A stretch of DNA of 64,000 nt from Bacteroidota bacterium (GTDB taxonomy: Bacteria; Bacteroidota; Bacteroidia; Bacteroidales; Lentimicrobiaceae): the NCBI GenBank assembly GCA_009773515.1, contig WSXX01000010.1:1-64000 (forward strand). Reading direction: 5' to 3'. The notes beneath the pieces are model-generated. The model did no database searches and had not been told where the DNA came from. It saw only the letters and a program-made list of their open reading frames with translations. The first letter of the stretch is position 1, and each line of letters opens with the position of its first letter. Positions 34,943-43,089 of the stretch are shown in pieces. Made by a program: the position numbers and the translations under genes.

Positions 34943-35941
34943 ATGAAAGATTGGTTCAGAAAAGGTGCAGCTAAAATATCCCTGTTATCGGGTATGCTAT
35001 TGTTGCCGGTACTTTTTGCTGTTTTCTTTTCAAGTGTAGCAGCTGATAAGCCTCAAACTGCTATTGATGAAGAAAGTCAGCAATGTCTTGTCTGTCATAG
35101 CTCACATAGATATGAAATAACTGATACACTTACAGGTGAAACAGTTACAATGAAAATGCATAGTGAGTTGCAGATCGACCCGGTTGAATACAGGAGTGCC
35201 ACCCACGGTGAATTTAAATGTACCGATTGTCATTCAGCCGATTACAATATTCACCCACATCCGGTAAGTACAAAATTTGAAGCCAATTACACCTGTATGG
35301 ATTGTCATGGCGGAGATGAAACATATGCTTCTTTTCATTTTGAAACCATCGAAGAGGAGTATCTGAAAAGCATTCATGCAACCGAACTGGGCGAAGAATT
35401 CACTTGCTGGAGTTGCCACAATCCGCATACCTACAAGCTTTCTGATAAACTGCCCGGACAACTGGTAAACAGGGTAGCACGTAACAACGCAGCCTGCCTT
35501 ACCTGTCATGGCGATATTAATAATTATGCTGTACTTATCGAAAAGGAATTGCCCGATCTGATTAAGAGTCACGATTGGTTACCCAATCAGAGTCTGCATT
35601 TCAGAAAAGTAAGATGCATTGATTGTCATAGCGCTAACAACGACAGCATAATGGTGGCCCATCTGGTGCTTCCTGCAGATCAGTCGGTACGTAATTGTGT
35701 GGAATGCCACTCAACCAATTCCATTCTGATGGCATCTCTTTATAAACATCAGGCAGTTGAAAAGCGAAGCAAACTTGGCTTTTATAATGGGGTAATTATG
35801 AACGAAGCCTATCTGATAGGGGCAAACCGCAATTATTACCTGAATGTGGCCAGCATTGTGATTTTTATAATGGTACTGATCGGGATTGCAATACACGCAA
35901 CTTTAAGGTACATAAACAGGCACAGAAAACATGGCAACTAA
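34943..35941 (+). CDS. seven-heme c-type cytochrome with C-terminal membrane anchor
   Basis: Multiheme cytochrome of 332 residues. An N-terminal hydrophobic signal/anchor (LLSGMLLLPVLFAVFFSSVA) is followed by seven CxxCH motifs (CLVCH, CTDCH, CMDCH, CWSCH, CLTCH, CIDCH, CVECH) between residues ~48 and ~260, and a C-terminal helix (VASIVIFIMVLIGIAIHATL) with a basic cytoplasmic tail. It overlaps the cytochrome b gene by 11 bases. A periplasmic multiheme head held next to a cytochrome b is the layout of quinol-oxidising CbcL-like and Hdr/Nar-type modules, here as two polypeptides. Partner assignment is inferred from overlap. Confidence 0.93.
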   Translation: MKDWFRKGAAKISLLSGMLLLPVLFAVFFSSVAADKPQTAIDEESQQCLVCHSSHRYEITDTLTGETVTMKMHSELQIDPVEYRSATHGEFKCTDCHSADYNIHPHPVSTKFEANYTCMDCHGGDETYASFHFETIEEEYLKSIHATELGEEFTCWSCHNPHTYKLSDKLPGQLVNRVARNNAACLTCHGDINNYAVLIEKELPDLIKSHDWLPNQSLHFRKVRCIDCHSANNDSIMVAHLVLPADQSVRNCVECHSTNSILMASLYKHQAVEKRSKLGFYNGVIMNEAYLIGANRNYYLNVASIVIFIMVLIGIAIHATLRYINRHRKHGN

Positions 35942-36617
35942 AAAGATATATCTCTACCCGCTCTGGTTAAGAATATGGCATCATGTGAATGCAGTTCTGA
36001 TGCTTGCACTGATACTTACTGGCGTCAGTATGCAATATTCCAATCCTGATTATCCCTTGATAAGGTTTGATATTGCAGTAAGTGTGCACAACATTTCAGG
36101 AATTCTTCTGACCCTTTCCTATTTTTACTTTTTCCTTGGAATTCTTTTCACTTCGATTGGCAGGCATTATGTAATGAAACAGGGCTTTATTAAAGCTTTC
36201 TATCAGCAAGCCAGGTATTATATGTTTGGAATTTTCAGAGGAGAGCCAAGTCCTTTTCCTGTAAATGCCGATCGAAAGTTTAATCCTATTCAGCAGATTA
36301 CCTACAATGTAATACAGCACGCAATTACACCGGTAACCTTCATCACAGGATGGGCGCTTCTCTACCCTGAAACAATCATTTTAAACGTGTTCGGGTACAG
36401 CGGAATTCTTCTTACCAGCCTTTTACATGTTGCCGCAGGTTTTCTGATCTCAATTTTCCTTGTCATCCATTTATATTTCATTACTGTTGGTCATTCAGTA
36501 TCCAGCAATATGAAAAGCATGATAACGGGTTATCATGAAATACATGATGATGTTAAAAATAACTCTGCTGATTCCGAAGGTGAGCAATCATCTGAAGACT
36601 CAGGTAAAACTAAATGA
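35931..36617 (+). CDS. membrane cytochrome b (HydC/FdnI-like quinone-reactive subunit)
   Basis: Integral membrane protein of 228 residues with four or five hydrophobic helices. It opens with LWLRIWHHVNAVLMLALILT and contains further helix His residues in SVHNISGILL, QHAITPVTFITGW, LLHVAAGFLI and VIHLYFIT, as needed for two b hemes. This matches the diheme cytochrome b of NiFe-hydrogenase, formate dehydrogenase and thiosulfate reductase. It overlaps the seven-heme cytochrome by 11 bases, so it should pass electrons between menaquinone and that protein. The C-terminal tail is hydrophilic (KNNSADSEGEQSSEDSGKTK). Confidence 0.93.
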   Translation: MATKKIYLYPLWLRIWHHVNAVLMLALILTGVSMQYSNPDYPLIRFDIAVSVHNISGILLTLSYFYFFLGILFTSIGRHYVMKQGFIKAFYQQARYYMFGIFRGEPSPFPVNADRKFNPIQQITYNVIQHAITPVTFITGWALLYPETIILNVFGYSGILLTSLLHVAAGFLISIFLVIHLYFITVGHSVSSNMKSMITGYHEIHDDVKNNSADSEGEQSSEDSGKTK

Positions 36618-36657
36618 ACCACACACACAATCACAAACAATCACAAAAATTAAAAAA

Positions 36658-37707
36658 ATGAAACGACAAATTTCCTTACTTACTTTAGCGACAACTGCAC
36701 TTTTTGTGCTGAGTTTTGTCATGATAAGCAGCTGTACGAAAACAGGACCTGAAGGACCTTCCGGAAAGGATGGAGAAGACGGACTTAACGCTGATGCGAC
36801 CTGTGTTAAATGCCACGACTTTTCTGATGATCTTTTGACAAAGGTACATCAGTTTGCAAATTCAGCCCACGGAAGTGGTGCCAACGTTGACCGTAGTGGA
36901 GAAGGTTGTGCACAATGCCATACCAGTCAGGGTTTCAGGCTTATGGTTGACAGCGGTCAGATTGCTGCTGTTACTTCACCTGCAATTATCAATTGCCGTA
37001 CCTGCCACAAAATTCATGAAACCTATTCACCTGCTGATTATGCATTGAGAGGCAGTGGAGCAGTGGCGATGGTAATGGGCGGCCCAGCCGCTGAATACAA
37101 TTATGGCACTTCAAATACTTGTGCCAACTGTCATCAGGGACGTGCAGTTACCCCTTATCCTGTTGCCGGAGGTGACCCTGTTCAAGTAACAAATAAAAGG
37201 TATGGCCCGCATTATGGTCCTCAGGCTAATATGTTCATTGGAAAAGGTGCTTATGAAATTGCTGGCCCGATGCCTTATTCAAATTCGCCACATACCCAAG
37301 CAGTTACCAATGGTTGTGTAACCTGCCATATGGATGGAGCCCCGGTTGGTTTAAAAGCCGGTGGTCATCAGATGAGTATTACCTATAACGAGACATCAAA
37401 ACTGCTTACCGGTTGCACCGTTTCCGGGTGTCATACAGATGCGGCTGTTGTTAAATCAATGTTTGATGCCAACAGGGCAGAAATTGCTGCACTTGAATTG
37501 GAGCTAGAGACTGAACTTAAAGCACGAGGCCTTTTGGCAGCTGATGGTTATGTTACTGTTCCAGCTACTCTTACTCAGGATCAATTGGGAATTATCCTGA
37601 ATCTGAAACTGGTTCATTACGATCACAGTTATGGTGCACATAATTATCGCTATACCAAAGCTTTACTTGTAAATTCTTTGGATGCTTTAGCTAAAATGGG
37701 CGTTTAA
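36658..37707 (+). CDS. six-heme cytochrome lipoprotein with collagen-like stalk
   Basis: Lipoprotein of 349 residues (lipobox ISSC). Directly after the acylated Cys is a short Gly-X-Y stretch (GPEGPSGKDGEDGLNA). Heme motifs are CVKCH, CAQCH, CRTCH, CANCH, CVTCH and a CX4CH (CTVSGCH). The end, HYDHSYGAHNYRYTKALL, resembles the distal-His region of NrfA-like and other multiheme reductase folds, but the NrfA catalytic CxxCK is absent. I infer a surface or periplasmic electron carrier, or a reductase of unknown acceptor. It follows the cytochrome b by 40 bases and ends in a strong terminator. Confidence 0.9.
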   Translation: MKRQISLLTLATTALFVLSFVMISSCTKTGPEGPSGKDGEDGLNADATCVKCHDFSDDLLTKVHQFANSAHGSGANVDRSGEGCAQCHTSQGFRLMVDSGQIAAVTSPAIINCRTCHKIHETYSPADYALRGSGAVAMVMGGPAAEYNYGTSNTCANCHQGRAVTPYPVAGGDPVQVTNKRYGPHYGPQANMFIGKGAYEIAGPMPYSNSPHTQAVTNGCVTCHMDGAPVGLKAGGHQMSITYNETSKLLTGCTVSGCHTDAAVVKSMFDANRAEIAALELELETELKARGLLAADGYVTVPATLTQDQLGIILNLKLVHYDHSYGAHNYRYTKALLVNSLDALAKMGV

Positions 37708-37728
37708 CCTAAAGCCAGATTTTCCTTT

Positions 37729-37766
37729 GAAGCCTGTCGTGCATGTGCATGACAGGCTTCACTATT
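37729..37766 (+). terminator. rho-independent terminator after six-heme lipoprotein
   Basis: GAAGCCTGTC (37729-37738) pairs perfectly with GACAGGCTTC (37751-37760); the inner TGCA..TGCA extends the stem. A T-rich tail follows. Confidence 0.75.
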
Positions 37767-37849
37767 TTATGCGCCAAATATTCAATAACATTTAATTCCA
37801 ACTCAGGACTTCTGACAGCAATCTGCCAGCAAAAATATCATGACATAAA

Positions 37850-37881
37850 CAAAAAAAAGTCCCTACAACCGGGGCTTTTTT
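37850..37881. terminator. decayed copy of the rho terminator
   Basis: A run of A, then GTCCC, a short loop, GGGGC and T6: the same layout as the intact terminator at 38642-38675, with two stem mismatches. It is part of the duplicated rho 3' end. Confidence 0.6.
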
Positions 37882-37899
37882 AAGAATATGAAATTGGTT

Positions 37900-38020
37900 T
37901 TATCCGTTCATTGATACCAGAAACTCTTTTTATTCGGGTTAGGATTGGAATTTCAAATTTAATTCTACATTAAATAGCGGACTTTGATTTAGTTCCGAAG
38001 CAAGGCCATCTGGTTAAAAT
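37900..38020 (-). pseudogene. fragment of the 3' end of rho
   Basis: On the minus strand this stretch ends KEFLVSMNG-stop, identical in sense to the intact rho end EEFLVSMNG, and further upstream keeps alignable pieces (TTGAAATTCCAA for ATGAAATACACA; AACCAGATGGCC for AACCATCTGGCC) with stops and an insertion between. Together with the terminator copy at 37850-37881 it is a decayed duplicate of about 40 codons of rho plus its terminator. It lies upstream of the second monoheme cytochrome gene, so cytochrome copy 2 sits between a rho remnant and rho. Confidence 0.75.
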
Positions 38021-38166
38021 AAATATCACTTTCAGGAATGTCATTTATCAATTTTGCAAAGTATATGGAAAAAGATTTTTTTTGGCATGGTATTGGCCTT
38101 AAAGTAAACCAAACGGGTAATATTTCCCAAAGTGACATTTTTATTCAATCATCAAAAAATAAAAAA

Positions 38167-38574
38167 ATGAAAAATTCAATGAAATTAATCCTGATGCTGG
38201 TTGCTGTTTTGACTTTCTCAACCACGATAATGGCCCAAAACAAAAGTGAGCCCTGGGTGATTCCTGCAAAATACAAAGCCATGAAAAGTACCATCAAAGC
38301 GAACGATCCTTCAGTAATGACCGTAGGTAAGGAACTCTACAACAAACATTGTAAATCCTGTCATGGAACAAAAGGTTATGGTGATGGGCCAAAATCTGCG
38401 AGTATGAAAACAGAAATTCGTCCATTAAATGATAAGGCCTTTCTTGCACAGACTGATGGAGAAATTTACTACCAATCTTTTGTAGGACGTGATGAAATGC
38501 CGAATTTTGAGAAGAAAATTCTGGATGAAGAAGACAGATGGGCTGTTGTGCAATTCATGCGTACTTTAAAGTAA
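38167..38574 (+). CDS. monoheme c-type cytochrome (copy 2)
   Basis: Periplasmic cytochrome of 135 residues; the signal peptide starts at MKNSMKLILMLVAVLTFSTT (43 upstream codons are open but unlike a signal). One heme motif in HCKSCHGTKGYGDGP, distal Met probably in GRDEMPNFEKK. About three quarters of the mature residues match copy 1 at 34405. Between rho remnant and rho, with no clear promoter box; an AT-rich leader precedes it. The two paralogues may serve different partners or growth states. Confidence 0.92.
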   Translation: MKNSMKLILMLVAVLTFSTTIMAQNKSEPWVIPAKYKAMKSTIKANDPSVMTVGKELYNKHCKSCHGTKGYGDGPKSASMKTEIRPLNDKAFLAQTDGEIYYQSFVGRDEMPNFEKKILDEEDRWAVVQFMRTLK

Positions 38575-38641
38575 AACTGTCCCAAAAATTCACTATCAGT
38601 TTTTTTTTAGAATGAAATCGAGAATCAGACATGCACCTGAT

Positions 38642-38675
38642 AAAAAAAAGCCCCGGACAACCGGGGCTTTTTTTT
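38642..38675. terminator. bidirectional terminator between cytochrome copy 2 and rho
   Basis: AAAAAAAAGCCCCGG and CCGGGGCTTTTTTTT form a perfect stem with a 4-base loop; poly-A and poly-T on both sides make it work in both directions. Confidence 0.92.
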
Positions 38676-38691
38676 GAATAAGAATACTATT

Positions 38692-40668
38692 TTATCCGTT
38701 CATCGAAACCAGAAACTCTTCGTTAGAGTTTGTGTATTTCATTCTGTCCTTCAGGAATTCCATTGATTCCAATGGATTCATATCGGCCAGATGGTTTCTT
38801 AGAACCCAAATGCGTTGAAGTGTTTCTTTGTCAAGAAGCAGGTCTTCGCGTCGGGTACTTGAGGCTACAATATCAATGGCAGGATAAATCCTTTTGTTTG
38901 AAAGTTTGCGGTCAAGCTGCAATTCCATGTTACCTGTTCCTTTGAACTCTTCAAAGATAACTTCATCCATTTTAGAACCGGTTTCAGTAAGTGCGGTTGC
39001 GATAATGGTTAAAGAACCTCCGTTTTCGATCTGCCTAGCTGCTCCAAAGAAACGTTTGGGCTTCTGTAACGCGTTGGCTTCCACACCACCTGATAGAACT
39101 TTTCCGGAAGCAGGAGAAACAGTGTTGTATGCTCTTGCCAGACGGGTGATAGAGTCGAGAAGAATTACAACATCGTGGCCACACTCAGTAAGGCGTTTGG
39201 CTTTTTCAAGTACGATATTGGCAATTTTTACATGCCTGTCAGCAGGTTCGTCAAAAGTTGAAGCAATTACTTCAGCTCTTACACTGCGTGCCATATCTGT
39301 AACTTCCTCAGGTCTTTCATCAATCAGAAGTACAATAAGGTAAGCTTCAGGATGATTGGCTGCGATGGCATTTGCGATTTCTTTCAGCAAAACTGTTTTA
39401 CCGGTTTTTGGCTGAGCAACAATCAATCCACGCTGACCTTTACCAATAGGGGCAAAGAGATCAATAATCCTGGTTGACATACTTGCTCCCGGATGACCGG
39501 TGAGTTTAAATTTCTTTTCAGGAAATAATGGAGTAAGATAGTCGAAAGGAATGCGATCGCGCACCTCATCAGGGGTACGGCCATTGATCAGCTCTACTTT
39601 AATAAGCGGGAAATATTTTTCACCTTCTTTCGGAGGTCTGATGGTTCCTTTTACAGTATCGCCTGTTTTCAGCCCAAAAAGTTTGATCTGAGATTGTGAT
39701 ACATATACATCATCAGGAGAATTCAGATAATTGTAATCGGATGACCTCAGAAAACCATAACCATCGGCCATAATTTCAAGTACACCATCGGTTGAAATAA
39801 AACCATCGAATTCCCAGGAGTATTCTTCTCTCTTGCGCTCAGGATATCTTTGCTGTTGTCTGGGATTGTATTCACGACCGTATCTATCCAGGACAGGACG
39901 ACTTGTCTGACCTGGTTCCACTTCAGTAATTCGTTCAACAGGTGGGGGAGGCGGAGGCAATACCGAAGGCATTACAGGTTTTTCGCGCAGTGGAATCTCA
40001 GGGTTTTCAACCGGAGCTTCAACTTGTGAAATTTCATTTTCAACTTCAGGCACTACTTCCCTGATAACTTCCCGTTCTTCAATAACGTCCTCAATTATTG
40101 GTTCATTGCTGAATCTGAGGGCCTCTTCGTCTATGTGATCAGATTTTGATTCTGACACAGGTACCGGTTTATTTTCAAACAGTTCACGTTTAGGTCTGCC
40201 GCGTTTCTTTTTTGAAGCGAGGTCTGACTTACCGGGTACTGGTGTTGGAATAGCTCTGCTTTCTCCCGGCTTGTTTTCAGCAGGTCTGTTGCCTGCCGGT
40301 TTGTCGGTTGCCTGCACTGGAGCCACAGGTTTGTTTTCAACCGGAGTTTTGGGTGTAACCTGCTCTTTGGGTTTGTCTTTGTTTGAAGATGCTACCGGAC
40401 TGCCTTGAGCTGGTTTGCGGTCTCTGGGATTGTTAGGTCCCGGATTTTCACTTGGGATTCTCTGCCTTTTATGCTTGTTATCCCTGTTGTCTCTGGCTGC
40501 TTTCTCTTTGTCAAGCATTTCTTTGGTTGGGTTTAATGCTTGATAATCAAGAATCTGGTAGATAAGTTCCTGCTTGCCCAATGAGTCAAATTTAGGAACA
40601 TTTAATTTTTTTGCTATCTCTTTTAGGTCTTCGAGAAGCTTGCTGTTAAGCTCAATAATATCGTACAT
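38692..40668 (-). CDS. rho: transcription termination factor Rho with long disordered insert
   Basis: Hexameric RNA helicase of 658 residues, against ~420 in E. coli. Residues 1-50 are the Rho N-terminal helix bundle ([20 protein letters not shown]). Residues ~60-265 are low-complexity and rich in Pro, Lys, Glu and Asn ([18 protein letters not shown]). The RNA-binding cold-shock domain ([20 protein letters not shown]) and ATPase core follow, with Walker [26 protein letters not shown]-loop and R-loop regions. Long inserts are usual in Bacteroidota Rho; in Bacteroides thetaiotaomicron the insert drives phase separation. A fragment of this gene's 3' end lies at 37900-38020. Confidence 0.97.
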   Translation of the reverse strand: MYDIIELNSKLLEDLKEIAKKLNVPKFDSLGKQELIYQILDYQALNPTKEMLDKEKAARDNRDNKHKRQRIPSENPGPNNPRDRKPAQGSPVASSNKDKPKEQVTPKTPVENKPVAPVQATDKPAGNRPAENKPGESRAIPTPVPGKSDLASKKKRGRPKRELFENKPVPVSESKSDHIDEEALRFSNEPIIEDVIEEREVIREVVPEVENEISQVEAPVENPEIPLREKPVMPSVLPPPPPPVERITEVEPGQTSRPVLDRYGREYNPRQQQRYPERKREEYSWEFDGFISTDGVLEIMADGYGFLRSSDYNYLNSPDDVYVSQSQIKLFGLKTGDTVKGTIRPPKEGEKYFPLIKVELINGRTPDEVRDRIPFDYLTPLFPEKKFKLTGHPGASMSTRIIDLFAPIGKGQRGLIVAQPKTGKTVLLKEIANAIAANHPEAYLIVLLIDERPEEVTDMARSVRAEVIASTFDEPADRHVKIANIVLEKAKRLTECGHDVVILLDSITRLARAYNTVSPASGKVLSGGVEANALQKPKRFFGAARQIENGGSLTIIATALTETGSKMDEVIFEEFKGTGNMELQLDRKLSNKRIYPAIDIVASSTRREDLLLDKETLQRIWVLRNHLADMNPLESMEFLKDRMKYTNSNEEFLVSMNG

Positions 40669-40823
40669 AAAAAAATGATAAATTTTTAATGCTGCAATCC
40701 TGAAAGAAAGTGAGATTAAAAATGTGATGAATTGAAGGGCACTCCGGAACGATCCGAATTATCTGTCAAACCTGATAAGAAGTGAAAGAGAAGTGAGTGC
40801 TGGTTGAATTGTTTTTGAAGTTG

Positions 40824-40831
40824 CAAATATA
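40824..40831 (-). promoter_or_regulatory. putative -7 box for rho (TATATTTG)
   Basis: Exact TAnnTTTG on the minus strand ~155 bases upstream of the rho ATG, giving a long leader. A TTTG lies 12 bases further upstream, closer than the usual -33 spacing. Nothing else is recognised in 40669-40823. Confidence 0.35.
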
Positions 40832-40921
40832 ACTCTATTTTTTCAAATACTGACATTTTTAAAATAATTCTTTTATGCTTAATTTCTGATGTTTATGATC
40901 GGATAATTCCAAAATAACCTG

Positions 40922-40929
40922 TAGGTTTG
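40922..40929 (+). promoter_or_regulatory. putative -7 box for gcvT (TAGGTTTG)
   Basis: Exact TAnnTTTG, 26 bases before the gcvT ATG. Confidence 0.45.
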
Positions 40930-40955
40930 CATAAAATTCTTTAAATCCTCTTATT

Positions 40956-42044
40956 ATGAAATATACTGCATTTACTGCAATGCATGAAGCTGCAGGCGCA
41001 AAAATGGTTGAATTTGCCGGATTTTTTATGCCGGTTCAATATGAAGGACTTAACGCTGAGCACGAAACAGTGCGCAAAGCTTTGGGTGTTTTCGATGTGT
41101 CACACATGGGCGAATTTTGGGTTAAAGGCCCCAAAGCACTTGAGTTTGTTCAATGGGTGACTTCGAATGATGCATCAAAACTCACCGATGGCAAGGTACA
41201 GTATAGCTGCTTCCCAAATGATAAGGGAGGTATTGTGGATGATCTTCTGGTTTACCGCATCAATGAAGAGACCTACCTTTTGGTTGTAAATGCTGCAAAC
41301 ATTGATAAAGACTGGGCATGGGTTAGCAGCCAGAATAAAATGGGCGCTACCCTTTACAATGCTTCTGATGAAATTTCGCAACTGGCTATACAAGGCCCGC
41401 TTGCGCTGAAAGCCATGCAGAAACTCACCGATACGCCAATTGAAGATATGGAGTATTACACTTTTAAGAAGGTGAATTTTGCAGGAATTAATGATGTTAT
41501 TTTATCAACTACCGGATATACCGGTGCAGGTGGATGTGAGATTTATTTTGCCAATGAAGATGCACCTGTCATCTGGAAAGCAGTATTTGAAGCTGGTGCT
41601 GAATTCGGAATTAAACCCATCGGCCTCGGAGCCCGCGATACCTTAAGACTGGAAATGGGTTTCTGCCTTTACGGAAACGACATCAACGATACAACTTCAC
41701 CCATTGAAGCAGGACTTGGATGGATCACCAAATTTACCGATGAAAAGGAGTTTATCAACAAAGCAGCACTTCTGAAACAGAAAACAGATGGTGTTTCTAA
41801 GAAACTCGTTGGTTTTGAAATGATCGATAAAGGCATTCCCCGTCAGCATTATCCGATTCTGGATGCCGATGGAAATGTTATCGGAGAAGTAACTTCGGGT
41901 ACGCAGTCGCCATCGCTGAAACAGGCAATCGGTATGGGATATGTGCCCACCGCAATGGCAAAAGCCGATACTGAAATCTTTATCAGCATCCGCGATAAAG
42001 CAATCAAAGCTAAAATTGTGAAATTGCCTTTCTATAAAGGATAG
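40956..42044 (+). CDS. gcvT: glycine cleavage system aminomethyltransferase (T protein)
   Basis: Cytosolic enzyme of 362 residues that moves the methylene group of aminomethylated H protein to tetrahydrofolate and frees ammonia. Motifs: [14 protein letters not shown] and [14 protein letters not shown] at the front, [42 protein letters not shown] (folate-binding Asp/Arg region) and the C-terminal barrel [20 protein letters not shown]. Length is normal. Other gcv genes are not in the window. A strong terminator follows. Confidence 0.97.
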   Translation: MKYTAFTAMHEAAGAKMVEFAGFFMPVQYEGLNAEHETVRKALGVFDVSHMGEFWVKGPKALEFVQWVTSNDASKLTDGKVQYSCFPNDKGGIVDDLLVYRINEETYLLVVNAANIDKDWAWVSSQNKMGATLYNASDEISQLAIQGPLALKAMQKLTDTPIEDMEYYTFKKVNFAGINDVILSTTGYTGAGGCEIYFANEDAPVIWKAVFEAGAEFGIKPIGLGARDTLRLEMGFCLYGNDINDTTSPIEAGLGWITKFTDEKEFINKAALLKQKTDGVSKKLVGFEMIDKGIPRQHYPILDADGNVIGEVTSGTQSPSLKQAIGMGYVPTAMAKADTEIFISIRDKAIKAKIVKLPFYKG

Positions 42045-42064
42045 AATCCCCGATATTTCAGGAT

Positions 42065-42106
42065 AAATCGCAGATACGCAATGAACTGCGTATCTGCGAT
42101 TTCTGT
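42065..42106 (+). terminator. rho-independent terminator after gcvT
   Basis: AAATCGCAGATACGCA (42065-42080) pairs perfectly with TGCGTATCTGCGATTT (42087-42102) over a 6-base loop. The T-tract is short, so it may partly read through into comB 20 bases on. Confidence 0.75.
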
Positions 42107-42126
42107 TTAATTAATCTGCAAACCCA

Positions 42127-42846
42127 ATGGCTCAATCCCTCGAAGTTATTTTAAGTCCGGCTCTGTATCCTTACCGCTCAACAGGTGGAAAGCATATTTC
42201 TGTGGTGATTGATATCCTTCGCTTCACAACTTCGCTGGTGTCGGCATTTGAAAATGGGGTGGATGCAGTAATTCCTGTTTCCTCACTAAACGAAGCGGAG
42301 AACCTGAAAAAGCAGGGATACCCGGTTGCCGCTGAGCGTGAGGGTTTGCGACTGCCTTTTGCCGATTACGGTAATTCTGCAGCTGACTTCAGAACTCCTG
42401 TCATTAAAGGAAAAACGCTGGCTTATTCCACCACCAACGGAACAGTAGCTATGAATATGGCATCAGAAAATGGTCCGGTAGTTGCCGCAGCTTTCGCCAA
42501 TCTTACTGTAGTGGCTGAATGGCTTAATATTCAGAATGAAAATGTGGTAATCTTATGCTCTGGCTGGAAGAACCTGTTCAGCTTTGAAGATACATTGTGT
42601 GCCGGAGCATTGACTTCATTGTTGATGCATTCGGGGAAATATCAGAAAACGGGCGATGAAGCTGACTTGTCCATTTCTATCTGGGAAACCAACAAAGTTA
42701 ATCTGAAAGAATCGCTGATCAATACTTCGCATTACAAACGTTTGATTGGTCTGGGCGTTGATCCATTGCCCGAATACACAGTGCAGATCGGAACTTCCAG
42801 AGTAATTCCGGTTTTTGAAAATGGAGTAATTGAGAATAAGGGATAA
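42127..42846 (+). CDS. comB: 2-phosphosulfolactate phosphatase family protein (ComB)
   Basis: Cytosolic acid phosphatase family protein of 239 residues. The archaeal and some bacterial members remove phosphate from 2-phosphosulfolactate. Signature parts: VVIDILRFTTSLVSAFENG at the front, AEREGLRLPFADYGNS, AYSTTNGTVAMNMA (the family's S/T-N-G-T block), and ILCSGWKNLFSFEDTLCAGA (active-site Cys/Asp region). No comA or comC homologue is nearby, so sulfolactate chemistry here is unproved; the gene is widespread in Bacteroidota and may act on another phospho-acid. Confidence 0.88.
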   Translation: MAQSLEVILSPALYPYRSTGGKHISVVIDILRFTTSLVSAFENGVDAVIPVSSLNEAENLKKQGYPVAAEREGLRLPFADYGNSAADFRTPVIKGKTLAYSTTNGTVAMNMASENGPVVAAAFANLTVVAEWLNIQNENVVILCSGWKNLFSFEDTLCAGALTSLLMHSGKYQKTGDEADLSISIWETNKVNLKESLINTSHYKRLIGLGVDPLPEYTVQIGTSRVIPVFENGVIENKG

Positions 42847-42897
42847 TTCCTGGGTTTTAAATCCGCTGTTTCATTTTTATTGAAGATTCAAATTAGT

Positions 42898-42945
42898 GAC
42901 ATTAAAAAATGACGGTATTTTGTGCCGGCATTTTTTAATGTCAGA
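42898..42945 (+). terminator. hairpin after comB
   Basis: GACATTAAAAAATG (42898-42911) and CATTTTTTAATGTC (42929-42942) are perfect inverse arms around a 17-base loop that itself holds CGG..CCG. It ends the comB unit before the two-component operon. Confidence 0.7.
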
Positions 42946-43025
42946 TTTCTTTTCTGCAAATCCGAAAAATCAAACTACATTTATACTACTCAGCCATATA
43001 GTTTCTAACATTTTATCAATCCGGG

Positions 43026-43047
43026 AATCCTAAGTAAATCTTAAGAT
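43026..43047. promoter_or_regulatory. tandem 11-bp repeat, possible OmpR-type operator
   Basis: AATCCTAAGTA and AATCTTAAGAT are head-to-tail 11-bp half-sites (8 of 11 identical) 43 bases before the response-regulator ATG. OmpR/PhoB-family regulators bind tandem direct repeats of about 11 bp, so autoregulation is plausible. Confidence 0.45.
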
Positions 43048-43077
43048 TCTGAAAAGATAAAATTAAGGTTGTTGACC

Positions 43078-43085
43078 TAATTTTG
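43078..43085 (+). promoter_or_regulatory. TAATTTTG box just before the response-regulator ATG
   Basis: Exact TAnnTTTG only 4 bases before the ATG, positioned ~30 bp after the tandem repeat. If used, the mRNA would be leaderless. Confidence 0.35.
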
Positions 43086-43089
43086 TAAA

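Noticed and set aside
36658-37707. Ammonia-forming nitrite reductase (NrfA)
   Set aside because: The six-heme protein has an NrfA-like C-terminal wording but no CxxCK catalytic heme motif, and the nearby seven-heme protein is not NrfH-sized.
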